Shown: piece by piece, positions 34,050 through 42,965 of the stretch
Layout: every line of letters begins with the position of its first letter
How positions within the stretch are numbered: the stretch's first letter is position 1
DNA from: Novosphingobium pokkalii
GTDB lineage: Bacteria; Pseudomonadota; Alphaproteobacteria; Sphingomonadales; Sphingomonadaceae
Length of the DNA: 64,000 nt
Direction of reading: 5' to 3'
Assembly: GCF_014652855.1 (NCBI RefSeq)
Contig: NZ_BMZP01000009.1
Coordinates: 62,001 to 126,000 of the forward strand
Program-made: the position numbers and the translations under genes
Notes under the pieces: generated by a model
Told to the model about the DNA's origin: nothing
Database searches by the model: none
Seen by the model: only the letters and a program-made list of their open reading frames with translations

Positions 34050-35192
34050 ATGCAAGCCCCCCACCAAGACGACGCGCCCGGCACCTGGACGGCAGACGCA
34101 CCCAACCATGCCACCCGCGCGCAACGGCTGACCGGCCTGGTTGCCATTGCCCTGCTGACGCTGGCCGGGGTGTGGACCCTGCGCCTGTTCCTGCCCGCAC
34201 TGGGCTGGGGCGTGATCCTGGCCGTGTCGCTATGGCCGCTGCACCAGGCAGCGGCGCGGCGCTGGCCGCGCGGACAGGGGCTGGTCTGGCCGGCGGCCTT
34301 CACGCTGCTGGTGCTGCTGGTCTTCGTCATTCCCCTGGCCATGGTGGCGGTGGCCGTGGCGCACGACAGCATGGCGGTGACGCAGTGGCTGGCCCAGGCC
34401 CATGCGCAAGGGGTGCCGGTGCCCGATTTCGTCGCGCACCTGCCCTATGGCGATCACCTGGCGGCGTGGTGGCAACAGACCCTGGCCACGCCCGAAGCGA
34501 TCGACCGCCTCTCGCTCCAGGCGCGGCACCTGCATTTTGCCAGCGGGGAACGCATCCTCGGGCTGGTGGCGCATCGCGTGCTGTTGATCAGCTTCATGCT
34601 GCTGACGCTGTTCTTCCTGCTGCGCGATGGCGCGCGGGTGGCGCATGCCCTGCGCATCGGCACGCGCCGCGCCTTTGGCGAAGCGGGGGTGCGCGTGGCC
34701 GATCAGGCGATGCTGGCGGTGCGCGGCACGGTCAATGGCCTGATCATCATCGGTTTTGGCGAAGGCGTGCTGATGGGCGTGGCCTATGGCCTGGCGGGCG
34801 TTGCCCATGCGGCGCTGCTTGGCGTGCTCACCGCGCTGCTTTCGGCCATTCCGCTCGGCGCCGTCGCCGCCGTGGGGATTGCCGCCGCGCTGCTCGGGGC
34901 GGCGGGCCAGGCTGCGGCGGCAGTTGGCGTGCTGGTGTTTGGCGGCGTGGTGATCTTCGTGGCCGATCACTTCGTGCGCCCGGTGTTCATCGGCGGCGCC
35001 ACGCGGCTGCCGTTCCTGTGGGTGCTGCTGGCGATCCTGGGCGGGATCGAGACCTGGGGCCTGATCGGCCTGGTGATCGGCCCGGCGCTGGTTGCGGTGC
35101 TGATGCTGTTGTGGCGCGAATGGGTGGGCGCGCACCAGGGGCCGCTCAATCCTGCTGCCGATCCTGCGGTTGGTCCTGCTCTGCCTGAATGA
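34050..35192 (+). CDS. AI-2E family transporter
   Basis: The product has 380 residues and about eight hydrophobic helices, including LFLPALGWGVILAVSLWPLHQ near the start and the late RPVFIGGATRLPFLWVLLAILGGIETWGLIGLVIGPAL that is diagnostic of the AI-2E (PerM/TqsA) family. Members export or exchange small solutes; some are linked to sodium/proton antiport. The name does not prove autoinducer transport. Its last 47 bases overlap the end of the convergent acyl-CoA ligase gene. No functional link to the catabolic cluster is evident. Confidence 0.88.
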   Translation: MQAPHQDDAPGTWTADAPNHATRAQRLTGLVAIALLTLAGVWTLRLFLPALGWGVILAVSLWPLHQAAARRWPRGQGLVWPAAFTLLVLLVFVIPLAMVAVAVAHDSMAVTQWLAQAHAQGVPVPDFVAHLPYGDHLAAWWQQTLATPEAIDRLSLQARHLHFASGERILGLVAHRVLLISFMLLTLFFLLRDGARVAHALRIGTRRAFGEAGVRVADQAMLAVRGTVNGLIIIGFGEGVLMGVAYGLAGVAHAALLGVLTALLSAIPLGAVAAVGIAAALLGAAGQAAAAVGVLVFGGVVIFVADHFVRPVFIGGATRLPFLWVLLAILGGIETWGLIGLVIGPALVAVLMLLWREWVGAHQGPLNPAADPAVGPALPE

Positions 35193-36825
35193 TCGCGGCG
35201 ATCTGCGCGCGCAGTTGATCCTTGCGGATCTTGCCGGCGGCGGTGCGGGGCAGCGCCTCGACCATCTCGAACCGCTCGGGAATCTTCTGCCGGGCCAGGC
35301 CACTGGCGGCCACGTGCGCCGCCAGCTCTGACGTTTTCACCGCCGCGCGCGCCACCACGAAAGCGCAGACTCCCTCGCCCAGCCGCGCGTGCGGCATGGC
35401 CACCACCGCGCAATCGGCCACGGCGGGATGGGTGGCCAGCACTTGCTCGATCTCGGTTGCGGAGATGTTTTCCCCGCCGCGGATGATCAGGTCTTTCTTG
35501 CGCCCGGTCACGGTGATCGCGCCATCGGCATCGCGCACGCCCAGGTCGCCGGTGCGAAAGAAGCCCTGCGCGTCGATCGCGGCGGCGGTTTCGGCGGCAT
35601 CGGCATAGCCGATCATCATTGCCGGCCCGCGCGCCAGGATTTCGCCCTCGGCGCCATCGGGCAGGTCGTTGCCCGCTTCGTCCACGATGCGCACGGCATA
35701 ATCGACGATCCGCCCGTCGGTCTGCGCCGCGCGCGCCTGGTTGTCGGGCCAACCAAAGCTGACCAGCGGCACTTCGGAACTGCCGAACACGCGGAACGGC
35801 GCGCAGCGGGCAAAGGCGCCGCGCGCCTGGTGGATCACTTCGGGCGCCACCGCCGCGCCGCCACAGGCAAAGAAGCGCAAGCTGGGCAGCGTCTCGCCCG
35901 CTGCCCGCGCGGCAGCGGCCAGCTCCACCAGGAACGGCGTGGCCGCCACCGTGCCCACCACGTGGTGCTGCGGGATCAGCGCCAGCGCTGCCTGCGCCTG
36001 CCAGCTTTCCATCAGCACGGTGCAGGTGCCCACCACCAGCGGCATTTCCAGGCCATTGGCATAGCCCGAGACATGCGTGACCGGCGAGGGCATCAGCATC
36101 GTATCACCCGCCTGCAAGCCCCAGAATGCCGCGCTCTGGCCGATCACCCGGCCCAGCGTGGCATGGCTGTGCAGCACCCCCTTGGGCCTCCCCGTGGTGC
36201 CGGATGTGTAGAGCACCATCTTCACGCCCATCGGATCGACCGCCACGCGCGCATCGGGCAAGGCGCGCCCGGCCGCCACCAGCGCGGCGAAATCGTCCGG
36301 CCCTTCCCCGCGAACGGTGAACACATGAGCCAGCGCGGGAAGATCCGCCCGCACCCGCGCGGCCATGGCGGCATAGTCCACCTTGCGGAACAGCGTGGGC
36401 ACGAACAGCGCACGGGCGCCGCAATCGCCCAGCATCACGCGCAATTCGGCGTCACGATAGATCGGCACGATCGGGTTGACCACCAGCCCGGCCAGCGCGC
36501 AGGCCAGGTTGAGCACCGCCGCCTCGCGCCAGTTGGGCAACTGGAACGCCACCACCTCACCCGGCAGCAATCCGCGCGCGCGCAGCGCCGCAGCCAGCGC
36601 CTGGGCATCGGCCCACAGCGCGGCGAACGAGACCGTGCCCGCCTCGTCGATCAGGCACGGATCATCGGGCCGGGCCAAGGCCAGGGTGGCCGCGCGATCG
36701 GCAATCGTCTCTACCGGCCACAGGCTCTGCCGCGCAAATTCCACCTGGTGCGGGGCGGGCACCCTTGGCCAGACCCGGCGCGGCGCCAATCTCGCTTCCA
36801 GCCCTGATTCGGCGCTGTTCTCCAT
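35146..36825 (-). CDS. AMP-dependent acyl-CoA synthetase
   Basis: The product has 559 residues with an ANL fold. The P-loop TSGTTGRPKG is near residue 215, the adenylate motif region is GYADAAETAAAIDAQGFFRTGDLG, and the lysine near the C-terminus lies in PRTAAGKIRKDQLRAQ. It is closest in style to cyclohexanecarboxylate- or medium-chain-acid-CoA ligases, so it probably activates a carboxylic intermediate of the pathway. ATG 36825 follows GAGAGG. It is divergent from the tandem Rieske oxygenase genes across 167 bases, suggesting shared control. The gene ends inside the convergent AI-2E gene. Confidence 0.91.
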   Translation of the reverse strand: MENSAESGLEARLAPRRVWPRVPAPHQVEFARQSLWPVETIADRAATLALARPDDPCLIDEAGTVSFAALWADAQALAAALRARGLLPGEVVAFQLPNWREAAVLNLACALAGLVVNPIVPIYRDAELRVMLGDCGARALFVPTLFRKVDYAAMAARVRADLPALAHVFTVRGEGPDDFAALVAAGRALPDARVAVDPMGVKMVLYTSGTTGRPKGVLHSHATLGRVIGQSAAFWGLQAGDTMLMPSPVTHVSGYANGLEMPLVVGTCTVLMESWQAQAALALIPQHHVVGTVAATPFLVELAAAARAAGETLPSLRFFACGGAAVAPEVIHQARGAFARCAPFRVFGSSEVPLVSFGWPDNQARAAQTDGRIVDYAVRIVDEAGNDLPDGAEGEILARGPAMMIGYADAAETAAAIDAQGFFRTGDLGVRDADGAITVTGRKKDLIIRGGENISATEIEQVLATHPAVADCAVVAMPHARLGEGVCAFVVARAAVKTSELAAHVAASGLARQKIPERFEMVEALPRTAAGKIRKDQLRAQIAAIIQAEQDQPQDRQQD

Positions 36826-36992
36826 GATCCTCTCTGCCTCGCCCATTTCCCGCTTGTTCGCCCGTTGGCGCGCGCAAGTCCACTTGGCCAAAATGCGAGG
36901 AACCTGTCACCTGTCCCAGCTTGGCAAGGCGTTTGGCCTGCGGCAGCGTGTGGGGAAAGCGGAAACACTATAAACCACGGAGAGGCCGCACC

Positions 36993-38186
36993 ATGAACAA
37001 CGACCGGGCCGAGCGGCGCCAGCGGATCGGCGACATTGCCGAAATCATGCTGGATTACGTCGAGCACAAGAGCACGTATCAGGCCCAACAGGTGGCGCGC
37101 GTGCGCACCGCCAGCTATACCGATCCTGATCAGTGGAAGGCCGAGATGGAACTGGTGTTCCGCCGCGTGCCGCTGATGCTGGCCTTCACCGCCGAACTGC
37201 CCGAGCCGGGCAATTACAAGGCGATGGACGCGATGGGCCTGCCCGTGCTGATCGTGCGGGACAAGGCCGGCCAGGTGCGCGCCTTCCTCAACGTCTGCTC
37301 GCATCGCGGCGCCCCGGTGGCGGCCGAAGGACACGGCAAGTGCGCGCGCTTCACCTGCAAGTATCACGGCTGGACCTATGGCCAGGACGGCAAGCTGCTG
37401 GGCATTGCCGAAAGCACCACGTTCGGCGACGTGGACAAGGCCGGCCTCGCCCTGCGTGCCCTGCCCTGCGAAGAACGGGCGGGCATGATCTTCGTGGCGC
37501 TCACGCCCAATGCCCCGCTGGACCTCGACGATTATTTCCAGGGCTTCCTCGACGATTTCGAAAGCGTCGATTTTGCCAACTGGGCCTACCTCGGTAGCCG
37601 CACGATCGAGGGCGCCAACTGGAAAATCGCGTTCGACGGCTATCTCGAAGGCTATCACTTCGCCTCGCTCCATCCCGCCACGATCGAGCCGCGCACCCCG
37701 GCAAACCGCACGTTCTACGAAGGGTTCGGCCCCTCGATGCGCATCGGCTTTCCCCAGCACCGCATTGCCGAAGCGCTGAAAGACGTGCCGCGCGAGGATT
37801 GGGGCGACCAGGAAAACAACGGCTTCGATTTCGTGCGCATCCTGTTTCCCAATGTCTCGGCCTTCCTCGCGCCCGAGATCACCCAGGTGGCGCAACTGTT
37901 CCCCGGCCCGACGCCCGATCGCAACCGCACCGTGCTGCACTATCTGCGGCGCGAACCCATCCGCGACGAGGAAGACCGCGCCCAAGTGGAACAGATGATC
38001 GAGTTCTTCCGCGATGTGACCTACCAGGAAGACTATGTGATCGGCATGGAAATCCAGAAAGGCCTGGAAAGCGGCGCGCACGACAACCTGGTGTTCGGGC
38101 GCAACGAACGCGGCAACCAGTATTTCCACGAATGGCTCAACTGGTATCTGCAAGACGATGCCACGCTGCCCAAGCCGGTGATGTGA
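36993..38186 (+). CDS. Rieske non-heme iron oxygenase, alpha subunit
   Basis: The product has 397 residues. The cluster ligands are Cys102, His104, Cys122 and His125 (CSHRGAP .. CKYHGW). Iron-site histidines are His222 and His227 in DGYLEGYHFASLHP. It belongs to the aromatic-ring/phthalate-family-like alpha subunits and probably hydroxylates or demethylates a ring compound, drawing electrons from a ferredoxin such as that at 21.6 kb. It is first of a three-gene operon with a second Rieske gene 13 bases downstream and an SnoaL-like gene. Two alpha-type oxygenases in tandem could be sequential enzymes or a hetero-oligomer. Confidence 0.91.
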   Translation: MNNDRAERRQRIGDIAEIMLDYVEHKSTYQAQQVARVRTASYTDPDQWKAEMELVFRRVPLMLAFTAELPEPGNYKAMDAMGLPVLIVRDKAGQVRAFLNVCSHRGAPVAAEGHGKCARFTCKYHGWTYGQDGKLLGIAESTTFGDVDKAGLALRALPCEERAGMIFVALTPNAPLDLDDYFQGFLDDFESVDFANWAYLGSRTIEGANWKIAFDGYLEGYHFASLHPATIEPRTPANRTFYEGFGPSMRIGFPQHRIAEALKDVPREDWGDQENNGFDFVRILFPNVSAFLAPEITQVAQLFPGPTPDRNRTVLHYLRREPIRDEEDRAQVEQMIEFFRDVTYQEDYVIGMEIQKGLESGAHDNLVFGRNERGNQYFHEWLNWYLQDDATLPKPVM

Positions 38187-38199
38187 GAGGGCTGCCACG

Positions 38200-39537
38200 A
38201 TGACGGTTCAGGAACTCAAGTCGCGCTATTCGCCCGAATTCGACATGCCGGTGCGCGGCGACACGATCACCGCCGAACGCTATATCTCCAAGGACTGGAT
38301 GGACCGCGAAAACCGCAACCTGTGGCCCAAGGTTTGGCACCTGGGCGGCATGCGGGCCGAGCTGGAAGAGGAAGGCGATTTCATCCGCCACGATTTCGGC
38401 AAGGATTCGGTGCTGATGATCGCCCAGGCCGATGGCGGCGTGCGCGCATTCTACAATTCCTGCCCGCATCGCGGCAATCGCCTGGTGCTTGGCGATGCCG
38501 GCTCCATGCCGCGCATCACCTGCGGCTATCACGGCTGGCAGTTCACCCCCGATGGCGTGCTGGCCAAAGTGCAGGATCCCGATGATTTTGCCGGCGGCAA
38601 CCCCTGCGGCAAAGTGCACCTGTCGGAACTGCGCTGCGAAACCTGGGGGCCGTTCGTGTTCTGGTGCATGGACGATGATGTACCGCCGCTGGCGCAATGG
38701 ATGGCGCCCTTGCAGGAACGCCTGGCCAACTATGGCCTGGAAAACTGGGTCCGCGTGCTCAAGCTGTCGTGCGACGCCGATTTCAACTGGAAGATCATCC
38801 GCGACAATTTCAACGAAAGCTATCACCTCCCCACGATCCATCCCGAACTGGCAACCTTCATCAACGATGGCCTGCCCACCACGGTCTTCGAGATGTATCC
38901 CAGCGGCCACAACGCGATGTGGATGATCGGCCACCAGGCGACCACCCGCGTCGATTACCACAGCGCCGAAGTGCCCGCGCCGCTGGATGACATTGCCCGC
39001 GCCTGGGGCATCGACCCGGCCGATTACCACGGCCACACCGGCGATATCCGCGCCGCCGTGATCGCGGCGAAGCGCAAGCTGGGGCCGGAACGCGGCTATA
39101 CGATGTACGAGCACATGACCGACCAGCAATTGGTGGACTATTTCCACTGCACGCTGTTCCCCAATCTCACCCTCACGATGTCGCCAGAACAGATGCAGGT
39201 GCTGCGCACCGAACCGCATCCCACCGACCCGGAAAAGTGCGTGTTCCAGCACTGGTGCCTCTATCCCCCGGTCAAGGGCATGAAAGAGGTGGTCACGCCG
39301 ATCGGCCCCGTGCCGCTGCGCCACGATGCGGTGGCGCGCCACAGCCGCTATGGCGATGGCGTGTCGCTGGGCTTCGTGGCCGACCAGGACCTGTCGATCG
39401 GCACCACGCAGCAGCAGGGCCTCAACTCGCGCGGCTTCAAGGGCTGCATCCTGCCGGGGCAGGAAAAGCGCATCCAGCGCTTCCACGAATTGCTCAACGA
39501 CTATGTCGCGGGCAAGGGACCGGTGCAGCCGGCATGA
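38200..39537 (+). CDS. Rieske non-heme iron oxygenase, alpha subunit
   Basis: The product has 445 residues, about 48 longer than its upstream neighbour. Ligands are Cys88, His90, Cys108 and His111 (CPHRGNRL .. CGYHGW). The iron site is in DNFNESYHLPTIHPEL with His209 and His214. Divergence from the preceding protein is high, so this is not a recent duplicate. No beta subunit of classical type follows; the next gene is SnoaL-like, a fold shared with dioxygenase beta subunits. It may thus be the small-subunit equivalent. The substrate is unknown. Confidence 0.91.
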   Translation: MTVQELKSRYSPEFDMPVRGDTITAERYISKDWMDRENRNLWPKVWHLGGMRAELEEEGDFIRHDFGKDSVLMIAQADGGVRAFYNSCPHRGNRLVLGDAGSMPRITCGYHGWQFTPDGVLAKVQDPDDFAGGNPCGKVHLSELRCETWGPFVFWCMDDDVPPLAQWMAPLQERLANYGLENWVRVLKLSCDADFNWKIIRDNFNESYHLPTIHPELATFINDGLPTTVFEMYPSGHNAMWMIGHQATTRVDYHSAEVPAPLDDIARAWGIDPADYHGHTGDIRAAVIAAKRKLGPERGYTMYEHMTDQQLVDYFHCTLFPNLTLTMSPEQMQVLRTEPHPTDPEKCVFQHWCLYPPVKGMKEVVTPIGPVPLRHDAVARHSRYGDGVSLGFVADQDLSIGTTQQQGLNSRGFKGCILPGQEKRIQRFHELLNDYVAGKGPVQPA

Positions 39538-39974
39538 CCTATCCCGCCCCGCCCTGCCCGGCCGACGTGCGCCTGGCGCTGGCCGATCTGGTCAGCGCCT
39601 ATGCCATGGCGGTGGACGACATCGGCCAGGCCGCCGGCGTCGCCGCGCTGTTCACGCCCGACGGAATCTATGATCTCGCCAGCCTCGGCATGGAGCGGTT
39701 CGTCGGCCGCGCCGCGATCGAGGCTTTCTTCGAGCAGGCCTTTGCCGGCATGGCGCAAAACGCCCATTTCCTCGGCAACGTGGCGCTCGCTGCCTACGAC
39801 GGCGCCACCGCCAGCCTCAGCGCCTATGGCCACGCCTTCAGCCTGGGCAAGGATGGCACGATGCTGGAAGTGAAAGCGCGCTATGCCTTCGACGTTGCGC
39901 TGCACGAAGGCACCTGGCGCATCGCCCGCCTGGGCATGACGATGCTGCTGCCGCCGGTCTCCACGGCGGGATAA
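39534..39974 (+). CDS. SnoaL/NTF2-like protein, possible oxygenase partner
   Basis: The product has 146 residues (DVRLALADLVSAYAMAVDDIGQAAGVAALFTPDGIYDLASLG.., NTF2 fold). The ATG overlaps the Rieske stop by four bases (ATGA), so both are made in coupled amounts. Aromatic dioxygenase beta subunits share this fold, so a structural small-subunit role is one option; an isomerase or dehydratase role is the other. Confidence 0.86.
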   Translation: MTYPAPPCPADVRLALADLVSAYAMAVDDIGQAAGVAALFTPDGIYDLASLGMERFVGRAAIEAFFEQAFAGMAQNAHFLGNVALAAYDGATASLSAYGHAFSLGKDGTMLEVKARYAFDVALHEGTWRIARLGMTMLLPPVSTAG

Positions 39975-39986
39975 CGCACTGCGACC

Positions 39987-40265
39987 TCAGCGCTGGGCCA
40001 GATCGCGCCTGCATGCCGGGCAAAACCGTTCCGGCCCATTGCCAGGGTAGAGCCGCCCACGATGCGCGATCGGACTATCGCAAGTGGGGCATCGCAGCAT
40101 CCATAGGCAATAGAGCTCGCCGCAAACTCCGACCAGAATGGCGGCAACGAGCGAAAACGTGGCCAAGCGCTGTTCCATGCTGACGACAAACAGCGGAATT
40201 GGCGCGACGAAAGCCAACCAGCCCAGCTTGGCAAGATAGAAACGACGGATCGGGCTCATCGGCAT
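39987..40265 (-). CDS. Small membrane protein with C-terminal CxxC pairs
   Basis: The product has about 92 residues. Two hydrophobic helices (around residues 12-27 and 33-50) are followed by CPTC and CPAC motifs 28 residues apart, which look like a small zinc ribbon on the cytoplasmic side. I do not recognise the family. The start could be ATG 40265 or 40259; a longer start at 40346 would add a poorly conserved-looking leader. It is convergent with the SnoaL-like gene. Confidence 0.55.
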   Translation of the reverse strand: MPMSPIRRFYLAKLGWLAFVAPIPLFVVSMEQRLATFSLVAAILVGVCGELYCLWMLRCPTCDSPIAHRGRLYPGNGPERFCPACRRDLAQR

Positions 40266-40413
40266 CACACCCCGGCTGGCGCAGGAGTGTAGCAGATCGC
40301 CGCCAGGCCCGGCCAGCCAAACCATCAACTCGCCGCAAAGCGCCACAAACCGTCAGCATCCGTTCACGCGAGCGGGCATAGCCCTTGCCCATCACAGTGA
40401 GTGGAACGTCCCG

Positions 40414-41328
40414 ATGCCGCAATCCATTACCCGCATCGCTCTTGTTGCCAGCGCCGCTGCCGTGGCGGCGCTGCCGATCATGGCCAGCAGTGCCGCCGCG
40501 CAACAGGCCTATCCGCCCTCTGGCTATGACCAGAACGGCGGGTATGACCAGAACCAGGGCTATGACCAGGCGCCCCCGCCCGATTATCGCGACCAGCCGC
40601 CGCAGGGGTATGACCAAGGCCAGCCCCCGCAGGGCTATGGTCAGCCCCCGCAGGGCTATGCGCAGCCTTACTCCGGACAGACCACGACGACGACCACCAC
40701 CACGACTCGCTCGGTCGAGGTGCAAAGCTATGACCAAGGCCCCCCGCCCGGTTATGACGGCACGCGCCCGCCACCGCCGCCGCCCGGCTACAACCCCGCC
40801 GCGATCGACCGCGCGCAGGCCGAGCGTGACGCCCGCTATGCCGCAGATGCCGAAGCCTGGGCGCGCGACAACTGCGTCAAGGCGCGCAGCAATGCCACGG
40901 CCGGCGCCGTGATCGGCGGCATCTTCGGCGCGCTGGTGGGCAATGGCCTGTCAAGCCGCCACGACGGCGGCTTCGGCACGCTGGCCGGCGCAGCGGTGGG
41001 CGCTGTCGGCGGCGCGGCGATCGGTGGCAGCACTGCCAACGAGACCAGCCCCGGCTGTCCGCCGGGCTTCGTCGTCCGCTCGGGCGCGGCGCCCTACAGC
41101 TATGATACGGTCTATTTTTCCAACTACTATTACGCCGCGCCGGGCTGGTATCGCCCCTGGGTCTATGTTGGCGATCGCTGGACCTATCGTCCCTATCCCT
41201 ATCACGATTACTATTACCGCGCCTATCGGCCCTATCATCCCTATGGCTGGGGTGATCGTGGGTATTACGGGCGACCCGGTGGCTATGGCCGGCCCGGTTG
41301 GGGCAGGCCCGGCTACCGCCATTTTTGA
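40414..41328 (+). CDS. Exported low-complexity protein with glycine-zipper domain
   Basis: The product has 304 residues. A signal peptide (to about residue 29, SSAAAQQ) is followed by a repetitive YDQ/PPQGY region (residues 32-90), a nine-threonine run and a proline-rich stretch. Next is a glycine-zipper segment (AGAVIGGIFGALVGNGLSS and TLAGAAVGAVGGAAIGG), the pattern of 17 kDa surface-antigen-like outer-membrane proteins. The tail is rich in Tyr, Pro, His and Gly. It is probably envelope-associated. The role is unknown; the ACG repeat that encodes the threonines could vary in length. Confidence 0.82.
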   Translation: MPQSITRIALVASAAAVAALPIMASSAAAQQAYPPSGYDQNGGYDQNQGYDQAPPPDYRDQPPQGYDQGQPPQGYGQPPQGYAQPYSGQTTTTTTTTTRSVEVQSYDQGPPPGYDGTRPPPPPPGYNPAAIDRAQAERDARYAADAEAWARDNCVKARSNATAGAVIGGIFGALVGNGLSSRHDGGFGTLAGAAVGAVGGAAIGGSTANETSPGCPPGFVVRSGAAPYSYDTVYFSNYYYAAPGWYRPWVYVGDRWTYRPYPYHDYYYRAYRPYHPYGWGDRGYYGRPGGYGRPGWGRPGYRHF

Positions 41329-41336
41329 TGCGTTTG

Positions 41337-41362
41337 CGTGCTGCCGGGACACCGGCAGCACG
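41337..41362. terminator. Bidirectional stem-loop
   Basis: CGTGCTGCCGG (41337-41347) and its perfect complement (41352-41362) surround a GACA loop between convergent genes. No U-run is present, but the position and strength favour termination in both directions. Confidence 0.7.
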
Positions 41363-41370
41363 CCCCGGCA

Positions 41371-42147
41371 TCAGCTCATGCAATAACCCCCATCCATCAT
41401 GAACTCGCTGCACGTCACAAAGCTCGCCGCGTCGGAGCAGAGATAGACGACGCCGCCGGCCATTTCCGCCGGCCGGCCCAGCCGCCCGATCGGGTGCGCG
41501 GCCACCACGCCCTGCATCGACACGTCGAGCGAGGGCACCGCGCCCAGATCGACATAGCGCTGCATGATCGATTGCAGCATCGGCGTGTCGATGCCGCCGG
41601 GGTGCACGCTGTTGGCGCGGATGTTGTAGCCCAGCGCGGCAAATTCGGCGCCCATGCACTTCGACAGCATCTTCACTGCCGCCTTGCTGGTGCAATAGGC
41701 GCCGTTGAACGGCGCGCCCCTGATCCCGCCCACGCTGGAAAAGTTGACGATCGACGCACCGCTGGCGCGCGCCTTGCCCCCTTGCTTCAGCAGCGGCAGC
41801 AGCGTCTGCACGCCGATCACCACGCTTTCCACGTTGACCGCATTGATCCGGCGCCATTCCTCCAGCGGCGTTTCCTCGATGCTGGCGACAATGCTGATGC
41901 CCGCCACATTGACCAGCGCGTCGAGCCGGCCATAAGTGCCCTGCACCAGCTCAGCCACGGCCTGCCAATCCGCCTCGCTCGTGACATCGTGGGCCAGCAC
42001 GTGATCGGCCTCGGCACGATCGGGCGCGGCCACGTCGGTTGCCACCACGGTTGCGCCGGCGGCCTTCATCGCGCGCACCACTTCACGGCCGATGCCGCCG
42101 CCCGCCCCGGTGACCACCGCGACCACGTTGTCCAGTTCAAAAGCCAT
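41371..42147 (-). CDS. Short-chain dehydrogenase/reductase
   Basis: The product has 258 residues with TGAGGGIG, an Asp after the second strand (ATDVAAPD, favouring NAD), NVAG and the active site Ser with YCTSK. It is the last of three consecutive SDR genes in one operon (42966, 42160, this one) with very short gaps. Three non-identical dehydrogenases in a row suit successive oxidation of several hydroxyl groups of a polycyclic or sugar-like substrate. Confidence 0.9.
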   Translation of the reverse strand: MAFELDNVVAVVTGAGGGIGREVVRAMKAAGATVVATDVAAPDRAEADHVLAHDVTSEADWQAVAELVQGTYGRLDALVNVAGISIVASIEETPLEEWRRINAVNVESVVIGVQTLLPLLKQGGKARASGASIVNFSSVGGIRGAPFNGAYCTSKAAVKMLSKCMGAEFAALGYNIRANSVHPGGIDTPMLQSIMQRYVDLGAVPSLDVSMQGVVAAHPIGRLGRPAEMAGGVVYLCSDAASFVTCSEFMMDGGYCMS

Positions 42148-42159
42148 CAGCCATGTTTC

Positions 42160-42960
42160 CTATTGCGCGGTCCAGCCGCCATCGATCACCAGTTCGGCCC
42201 CGGTCATGTAGCTGGCATCAGCGCTTGCCAGGAACGCCGCCGGGCCAGCCAGTTCTTCCGGCTCGGCCAGGCGGCCATTGGGCGTGGCCGCTTCCATCGC
42301 TGCCACCAGGTCTTCGGGCTTTTGCGCAAAGCCCTTGTCCACCCAGCGCTGGAACCCGGCATTGAGCAGCGGGGTGCGGACAAAGCCGGGATGCAGCGAA
42401 TTGGCGCGGATCGGCATGCGTTTCTGCGCGAATTCCACGGCAATGCCCTTGGTGAACAGCCGCACCGCGCCTTTGCTGGCGTTATAGGCCGAAACTTCCG
42501 AATAGCCGACCAGCCCCATGATCGAGCTGACGTTGATCACGCTCGCCCCGCCGGCCACGTCCGCGCCCGATTTCGCCATCAGCGGCACCAGCGCGCGCGT
42601 ACCCAGGAACACGCCATCGACGTTGACCGCCATGATCTTGCGCCAGGCCTCCAGGCTCAGGCTTTCCACCGCGCCGGTCAGGTCGGTCCCGGCGTTGTTG
42701 ACCAGGATGTGGCAGGCGCCGCGCGCTTCCATGTGCGCGGCGAGCATGGCCCAGTCCGCCTCGCTGGTCACGTTGGCCTGCCGGTAATCCGCCCCCGCGC
42801 CCAGCGCGGCCAGCACTTTGGCCACTTCCGGGCTGTCGGCGGGATCGAGATCGGCCAGCGTCACGCTGGCGCCTTCGCGGGCAAAGCGAGTGGCGATGGC
42901 GAGGCCAATGCCGCGCAAGGCCCCGGTCACCAGCGCCACGCGCCCGGAGAGACGATCCAT
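42160..42960 (-). CDS. Short-chain dehydrogenase/reductase
   Basis: The product has 266 residues with TGALRGIG, an Asp after the second strand (LADLDPAD), NNAG and YNASK. It is the middle gene of the three-SDR operon. I use ATG 42960; a TTG at 42969 would overlap the upstream stop. GGGAG lies about ten bases upstream. The segment FAQKRMPIRANSLHPGFVRTPLL is typical of NAD-dependent hydroxysteroid- or 3-oxoacyl-reductase-like enzymes, but specificity is unknown. Confidence 0.9.
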   Translation of the reverse strand: MDRLSGRVALVTGALRGIGLAIATRFAREGASVTLADLDPADSPEVAKVLAALGAGADYRQANVTSEADWAMLAAHMEARGACHILVNNAGTDLTGAVESLSLEAWRKIMAVNVDGVFLGTRALVPLMAKSGADVAGGASVINVSSIMGLVGYSEVSAYNASKGAVRLFTKGIAVEFAQKRMPIRANSLHPGFVRTPLLNAGFQRWVDKGFAQKPEDLVAAMEAATPNGRLAEPEELAGPAAFLASADASYMTGAELVIDGGWTAQ

Positions 42961-42965
42961 CGCGC

